64,000 nt of DNA from Pseudocercospora fijiensis CIRAD86 (taxonomy: Eukaryota > Ascomycota > Dothideomycetes > Mycosphaerellales > Mycosphaerellaceae), in NCBI RefSeq assembly GCF_000340215.1, contig NW_006921535.1, forward strand, positions 3,334,596-3,398,595. Direction: 5' to 3'. A program made the position numbers and the translations under genes. Positions 57,879-64,000 of the stretch are shown here, piece by piece. How positions within the stretch are numbered: the first letter of the stretch is position 1; every line of letters starts with the position of its first letter. The notes beneath the pieces are model-generated. The model was not told the DNA's origin and did no database searches. It saw nothing but the letters and a program-made list of their open reading frames with translations.

Positions 57879-58280
57879 TGTAAGAATGTCTACGTAACTC
57901 GAAGCAAGCCCTTTATAAGATACGAGAGTATAGCCGGCAGCGTAGCCGGCGTTTTTTAGTTATAGGAAGGTACTTATATAACCCTAAATCTATAGGCAAT
58001 TAGCTAAAGGCACTAACTAATTAAAAGCATACACACAGACAAGCTATTATAGTTCAGTTTAGAAACTGCACTTATTAGAAGTGTAAGAATGTCTACGTAA
58101 CTCGAAGCAAGCCCTTTATAAGATACGAGAGTATAGCCGGTAGCGTAGCCGGCATTTTTCAGTTATAGGAAGGTACTTATATAACCCTAAATCTATAGAC
58201 AATTAGCTAAGGGCACTAACTAATTAAAAGCATATATATATATAAGCTATTATAGTTTAGTTTAGAAACTGCACTTATTA
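57879..58280. repeat. ~200-bp tandem repeat near the K2 left end (two copies)
   Basis: Units begin TGTAAGAATGTC at 57879 and 58082 and end GCACTTATTA. A third, partial start (GTGTAAGAATGTC) lies near the K1 right end at 52116. The units carry GTAGCCGGC micro-repeats. Confidence 0.88.
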
Positions 58281-58319
58281 GGTATAAATTTCATCCTTTC
58301 GCTCGCTATTTAATTCCCT

Positions 58320-59406
58320 AACTGCTCGGTAGAATGTTATTATCTAGATCTAGGCAGAACTTATCGATTTCCCTAGAAGTCCTCTTCCTTAAAAAGTTCT
58401 AATACTTTCCTACCGAACTATTCGACAATATTAAGTACTAGGATAGCTCCTCCCTCGGTATCGGTATAGTATATAAAAGAGCTATAAAGCAGCTCTATAG
58501 AACGTTCTACTAGTTACTCGCTATATTAAGGCCGAATACTAGTTCGTTCCTTAGAACTCTTAGTTATTTAGGAGATATAAAGGGTAGGGCAGGTAGTAAC
58601 TTCGTATTGTATAAGGAGGTAGAGGCTACTATAGAAGAGGCCTTTAACCTATAGAAGATAGTAAAAGATATAGAGGCAGCTATAGGTCTAGGTACCTAGT
58701 TGAATTTCTAGTAGGTAGAGTATAAGGATATTTAGAGGGAGTATTAGGTAGAGTTGCGAAGGCAGGTGTATAATATGCTCTAGAAAACAGGGATAGTGCC
58801 TATAACTATAACTATTAGGCTCTTTAACCTTCCTTATTTTTCCCTATTTTCTTTTTATAAAAATCTAAACTAATACAAATCAACCGGAATGTCTATCTTC
58901 TTTTAGTTCTTTAAAAAACCTAGTAGCGTAGCTAGTAGCGTAGCCGGCAGCGTAGCCGGCCTTTTTACTTCTTAGTACTAACGGGATTTTAGGAGACTTC
59001 TATTCCGTACGGCTAATAAAGCATACTATACTATATATATATACTTAGAGAGTATTTAGAGCGCGGTATATAGCACCGTATAACAGCGGCTTATTTCGTA
59101 TATAGAAAAGCTTGTAGATAATACTACGAACATCCTTCCTACTAGAACATCTATCCTACCTAGTACCGTCCCGAATATAGACATTCTAGCCTTTTAGAAT
59201 CTAATCGAGTGCTTTGAAATCCTTGTCTATAATCGTTATACGCTTCGCGTAGATAGCTATAAGGTTAACCGCTAAAATAGTATTAGTATAGTCCGAAAAG
59301 AGGTAGAAGAGAAATATATATTCGAAGATACGAACTAGGTAGGCTTCTATAGCCTCTTAAAGGGCGCCTATCGCGGAGGCTTAGAAGCGAAGGTCCGTTC
59401 TATAAT
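58320..59406 (+). pseudogene. K2 ORF1, 5' part, disrupted by a MITE
   Basis: Same frame as K1 ORF1 (3084 onward). It is broken at 59406 by the 373-bp MITE and continues at 59788. Confidence 0.6.
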
Positions 59407-59779
59407 TAGACCCCGCAGTGGTCCGGGTTGGTTTGGTTTGGTTTGCTAAGCCGAAATTCTAGTTTAGTTTAGTTTAGTTTGCTAAGAAACCGGTGCACGG
59501 ACCGGTTTGCCGGCTACGTACCGGCTACGGATAAAAACCTATCCTAAAACACGTCTAAATAGCCCGAAACACAGATGCAATCGTATAGCGTATACAATAT
59601 AGGGCTCCCGTCGCGTCCCGGACTCGTTCCGAGGTCGTCGTATATCGTCGCAGTTTGCTCGGAAACTAGCTTAGACTAGCGGGGCAAAAAACTAAACCGG
59701 AACTAAACCGGAGGGATACCGCTAAGAAACCAAACTATATACGTTTAGTAGTTCGGAAACCGAACTACTATAGGGTCTA
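59407..59779. mobile_element. 373-bp hAT MITE derived from K
   Basis: Ends TAGACCCCGCAGTGG and ATAGGGTCTA form inverted repeats. Flanked by the 8-bp TSD TCTATAAT (59399-59406 and 59780-59787); K1 at about 4161-4168 is the empty site. The outer 75-85 bp on each side match the K termini, while the centre (about 59490-59690) has no match elsewhere in the window. It has no coding capacity and would depend on the K transposase. Confidence 0.96.
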
Positions 59780-59787
59780 TCTATAAT

Positions 59788-60400
59788 CCTAGGCAATTTC
59801 GCGAATAAGTCGTTAGAAAGGAGCTTTACGGATTAGGAGCTTAGAACTCTTCTAATACTACCGAATCTTACGGAGGGCTATAGCTAAAGAAGGATTAGTA
59901 AAAAGACAGTAAGAATACCGGCTACGCTACCGGCTACGCTACCGGCTACGCTACCGGCTATAAATAGGACTTACTTCCTAGGCGCTATCGACGCTTCGTA
60001 TAATTGCTACTAGTAGTAGAAGCGCTAGTTGTCGTCTTGCGTAGAGCCTTACCCGCCGTTATCTTACGTAAAGCCTTACTCGCGACGCCCTTTCTAGCAC
60101 CGGAGCTAGCGGTAGTAGTAGTAGCCCTCTTACGTTAATATACTATACTCGTTCTACTATTTCCGGTCTTATTGCGACCCGTAGAAGTACTAGGTCCCTT
60201 CTTACGAGGCGTCGTAACTTAGTTAAGTAGACTCGCTATTATAAAAGTCGTCGAATTAAGGAAAAAAGTACGTTACGAAGGTATACGAAGGCGCGCGCGG
60301 AGCGAGGGTATTACGGAGGTAGTAGATATAGAGCGTAGAGGTATAGGTATCGATACGAAGGTTGAATATAGCGGTAGTATCGCGGTATCGCTAGGCAATA
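59788..60400 (+). pseudogene. K2 ORF1, 3' part
   Basis: Continuation of ORF1 after the MITE, with the in-frame CCGGCTACG repeats (59916-59960) and the Gln/Tyr/Pro-rich tail. The end is uncertain, before the 19-bp repeat. Confidence 0.5.
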
Positions 60401-60452
60401 GAGTAAGCTTCGCGTAAGCCTATATTATAGTAACGTTAGAGTAAGGAAAGAA

Positions 60453-60524
60453 GGTAGGTACGGCTAAAAAAGGCAGGTACGGCTAAAAAAGGCAGGTACG
60501 GCTAAAAAAGGCAGGTACGGCAGA
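60453..60524. repeat. 19-bp tandem repeat, four copies in K2
   Basis: GGCAGGTACGGCTAAAAAA units; two copies in K1. Confidence 0.88.
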
Positions 60525-60799
60525 CTTTGAAATATAGCCGGCATATATAGCCGGTATAGTAATAGGCGAAAGCCTCCTTTTAATAAATAGCCGGCGTAAT
60601 AATAGTATCCTACTATAGTATAGATATTCTTTAGTAATACTTTTACTAGCTATAGTAATCTTATAAGTAACCTAGGCCTATTGCTAGTAAATATAAGAAA
60701 TATTAGGTAGGCTATACTAAACAAGCTAGTTATTTAGTAGGAAAAGGCCTACTACCGTCTCTATATACCGGCTACGAGTGCCGGCTATCGCTCTAAATT

Positions 60800-61521
60800 C
60801 AACTCCGCCCTATCTCGGAGGCTAAGGTACCGAGCGGAAACCCTATAGCTTATATTTACTCGGTTGTCGCGGAGCGCTTATAGGTAAGGTATTAGAAAAG
60901 AGTATAAAAAGTACGAGAAGAGTATCCTAGGATATAGGTCGTAAGTAAATAAGAGTAGTATGCCTAGTTATTTATATAGTACGTTACTCTATACGACTAA
61001 GAGCCTATATTATCTTATACTTCGCTTATAAGACCTCGACTCTACTAGTATACTATCGATCTCCTCCTCGGTCGCTAATACGCTATCTTAATTCTTCTTC
61101 GAGTTGCCGGACTTAGTACGTATCTATAGCTATATAATAGCGCTACGTATTATAGAGAATTAACTCCGCCGTATCTCGAAGGCTAAGGTACCGAGCGGAA
61201 ATCCTATAGCTTATATTTACTCGGTTATCGCGGAGCGATTATAGGTAAGGTATTAGAAAAGAGTATAAAAAGTACGAGAAGAGCATCCTAGGATATAGGT
61301 CGTAAGTAAATAAGAGTAGTACGCCTAGTTATTTATATAGTACGTTACTCTATACGACTAAGAGCCTATATTATCTTATACTTCGCTTATAAGACCTCGA
61401 CTCTACTAGTATACTATCGATCTCTTCCTCGGTCGCTAATACGCTGTCTTAATTCTTCTTCGAGTTACCGGACTTAGTACACATCTATAGCTATATAATA
61501 ACGCTACGTATTATAGAGAAT
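60800..61521. repeat. 361-bp tandem duplication in K2
   Basis: Units 60800-61160 and 61161-61521, orthologous to K1 5146-5867. Confidence 0.85.
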
Positions 61522-61821
61522 TTCTCGTTAAAGTTTCTCTCTCGTAGGCTTGCTATCTACCTCGTAGTATAGAGGATCAAAGTGCTAATACTAAAGAATC
61601 TCCTTATAGTTAGGATGCTAGGGCTCCTTAGGACCTTTGTATTTTAGGTCTAAATAGAGACGTATTATAAACGTTCTATCGCCCTTTCGCTTACTACCCG
61701 CTAGGTCGCGATATACGAAGAAACTAATCTAAATATAGCTCGTCTCTATAATAGCCGGGTAAATATAGAGCGCTAGGTTTCTACTTCGTACCTTAGATTT
61801 AGGGACGGCGCGGAGATAAAA

Positions 61822-62553
61822 TCAGAAATATAGCCGGTACCTATAGCCGGTAAAAGGATGCGAAAATAGGCCTCCTCCTAGGTTAATCTAACGACTAAAT
61901 ACAATTTCTAACTAATCCGCTATAAACCGACGCCGAATTTTAGCTAGAAGCTATATATCTTTATTTTAAAGAGTAACCCGCTTCGTATAGATAGCAAGGA
62001 GGTTTAAAAGCTTAAGCTCGGTTACGAGAAATGCCTCCGCAGCTTCCTAAAGAGCACTAATTACCTTAGCCGTAAATCGTATACTAGACCGAAAATCTAA
62101 TATAATTTCTCGGACGAGTCGCTAGAAGGGAGTCTTAGGGATTAAAAGCTCGGTCCTTCTTTTGTTTTAGAAAAGCCGGATCTAGCGAAGGGCAATAGTA
62201 CCTAGTTTAAAGCGCCGCTTCTTTATCGTTAAGTCCTGCCTTATTCCCTTTCTTTTAATAGAAAGATAACTTTTCTTTGCGATAGTCTTTGTCCGCCTAC
62301 TCTTTTTAGCCTTCTCCTATCTACCTATAGCCTTCTTATTTTTCGGTACTATTTTCCGAAGAACCCCCTTCCTTCGTATATACTACGGAGAGCCTTACTC
62401 TTCCGATATCTCGTTCTCGCTATAGTCTCCCTATACTTAGCTTGCTTTATCCTTGCCCTTTAGCCTCTAAAGATATTTATCTACGCGTTTAGGCGACGAG
62501 GGCATATCGGTAGGACCTAGAAAATTAATAAGTATATAATCGTAAGGAGACAT
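61822..62553 (-). pseudogene. Histone H3-like protein carried by hAT transposon K2 (243 codons, RIP-mutated)
   Basis: Same length as the K1 copy, ATG at 62553 and TGA at 61822, with no indel. It is less damaged and closer to H3 in places: GTIALR, AL-EAAEAFLV, and LLAIYTKRVTL, where K1 has Thr in place of Ala. The stops again fall on the H3 glutamines (PF-RLVREI, AL-EA, DI-L). Two copies with an intact frame length suggest the gene was under selection before RIP. It lies downstream of the transposase on the same strand. Confidence 0.88.
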
Positions 62554-62863
62554 TAATGCTTCTTATCTTCTAGAATAAATAGTCTTCTATTAAACCGCCT
62601 TAGTAGGTTATCGTTAGATTCGAATAAAGGATAGTAGCTTAAGGAAGGGGAAGTAGCCGGCTTAGGAAGGCCCGAAGAGCCGAATCCTTAAGGTATGTTT
62701 GTCTTTAAGAATATAGGGAAAGGGAAGAAGGAGAGGAAGAGCGAATAGAGAATTAGAAATAGTCCGTAGGTAAGCGGGGTCGGTTGCTATAGCAACTAGT
62801 CTGTTTAGGTCCTAGGAATTCGAAATACATTTCGGATATATACCGGCTATATATACCGGCTAT

Positions 62864-64000
62864 ATTACCTTATACGTAAACGCTTCGTCTCCTTAAAGCT
62901 ACTCTAAGCCTATATACGTTTCCGCTTCTCGACCCGGTATCGCCTTCTACCTCCGCCCTCCTCCTCTTCGTTATCGCTAATTAGGGTTTCGCTTAGACTA
63001 AATTTCGTATTCTCTTCGCGCTCCTAGGTTTCTTCGATCTTAAGGTTTTCTAATTCCTCGATTAACTCCTTTAATATAATCTTTAGTAACCTACCTTAGC
63101 GATTTTAGTAGAGGAGATAGTATCGGAATACTATAATAGATTCGAAGGTAGTAGGCGAGTATATTCGATTAAAGCGGCCCTAGTAACGAGCGATACTAAA
63201 AGACCTCTTATAGCCTATACCTACGCTCGGGATAGCGAGGACGTCCTAAGCGACCGACGCTATCGTTAGAAACTTAGGCTCTAACCGCTACTATATAGCG
63301 AGAATATCGTCTCCGAATTCGTCTAGAAGACCGGTAAGATCTAGAGATTATTAGCCCTCTTTCCGAGCCTACGGATTTGTACTTACTCGCGCGCCGATAG
63401 AGATCGAACTCTTCTTTATTTACTTTAGTAGTTGCTTCCTCTTCTGCCTCTACTTCCTACCTATAAAACAGGTATAATGTCGGAGCCTTCTAAACCTTCT
63501 TTTTCTTTATAGGAGCTGCATTTAGACTAGTTTCTTTCCGACGCTCGTAGAATATCTTTTCTAGAATAGTCTAGTAATGCTTTAGCTATACCTCGTCCGC
63601 CTTCTATTCCGGCCTCTACTAGTATATATCCTTTTCTACCGGGTTAAGTAAGCACGTAACGCTATAGATATCCTCGAACGAGTCAAAGGTAGCACTATAA
63701 TATTTATATAACTTAGTATAGGAGGTGTCTATAGCTTTCGTTATAGCTACTTTCTAGGGAACGCTCTTCTTAGCTAGCTTAGCTACGGTTTCCTCGAGCT
63801 CGTTAAAGAGCTAGTTATAGTACGTAAAGATAAGGTAGATCGTCGGTCCTCGGGTTCTTCTAATCGTAGTAGTAACCTTCGCGTAATACTTACTAATATC
63901 GACGAGATACTCTGCTTAGCGCTATTCGGCGGCGGTAAGGCCGAGCTACTTAATATCCTCGGAACTCTAATAGATCTCGAGAGCGGTACGTAAAGTATAT
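62864..64000 (-). pseudogene. K2 hAT transposase, C-terminal part (runs off window)
   Basis: Matches K1 7210-8346. The catalytic core lies beyond the window. Confidence 0.75.

Larger units (their letters stand above)
57757..64000 (-). mobile_element. K2: second hAT copy, running off the window
   Basis: Starts with TAGACCCCGCAGTAG at 57757 and contains the K left end missing from K1. From 58306 it follows K1 3070-8346 with an offset explained fully by the MITE (381 bp with TSD) and the 38-bp repeat expansion. The right end and full transposase lie beyond 64000. Confidence 0.92.

Noticed and set aside
57879..58280. Two tandem solo LTRs
   Set aside because: The ~200-bp units begin TGTAAG but lack a clear matching CA/TA terminus and TSD, and related sequence occurs near the other K end. 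An internal tandem repeat of K is simpler.
59407..59520. Telomere-like GGTTT/AGTTT words as a possible telomeric relic
   Set aside because: They lie in the subterminal part of the hAT/MITE termini and recur at K2 57757, so they belong to the transposon ends.

Overview
The window is a block of nested, dead transposable elements from a filamentous ascomycete genome that carries a strong repeat-induced point mutation (RIP) signature. CpA and TpG look strongly depleted in favour of TpA, CpG is kept, and TAG/CTA fills every frame. Almost no reading frame stays open beyond about 100 codons. Old genes can still be followed as long single frames whose in-frame stops are nearly all TAG or TAA, the RIP products of CAG, CAA and TGG. 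TGA appears mainly at true ends. I see no host gene, rRNA, tRNA or CRISPR array. There are two assembly gaps (15994-16127 and 55566-55665).

The left three quarters form a Russian doll resolved here by target-site duplications (TSDs), terminal repeats and in-window empty sites. A chromovirus-type Ty3/gypsy copy (I, 52636-55565, + strand) was invaded by a roughly 10 kb hAT-like DNA transposon (K1, 3070-11982 plus 52058-52635). K1 was invaded by a 13.4 kb LTR retrotransposon (H, 11983-52052, 108-bp LTRs, TSD GAAAG, - strand). H was invaded by two 7.2 kb chromoviruses of I's family: B (14667-34144, TSD AGTAT) and A (43292-50450, TSD GATAG). B was in turn invaded by a 12.3 kb Ty3/gypsy element of a third family (C, 20970-33281). 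A fourth chromovirus fragment (D, 1578-3069) sits at the left edge of K1 and is cut by unknown coding-like sequence (E, 1-1577). After the second gap, a second H copy (H2, 55666-57756, + strand) carries a second hAT copy (K2, 57757 to window end). K2 contains a 373-bp MITE made of the same terminal sequences.

The main discovery candidate is in K. Besides a hAT transposase, both copies carry a 243-codon reading frame on the - strand whose C-terminal half is a histone H3 fold. Every conserved H3 glutamine I could place is now TAG or TAA. K also encodes two unrecognised proteins, has clustered 20-bp subterminal repeats, and is peppered with a TAGCCGGC micro-palindrome. Both large retrotransposon families also carry one extra long frame downstream of pol: about 1,573 codons in H and 920 codons in C. 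In C each coding block is bracketed by a 26-27 bp GC palindrome.

In function, A/B/D/I are chromodomain retrotransposons with a predicted self-priming PBS and pol in the -1 frame relative to gag. H is also a chromodomain-type gypsy element. C has gag-PR and pol as separate frames and no chromodomain seen. All appear inactivated by RIP.
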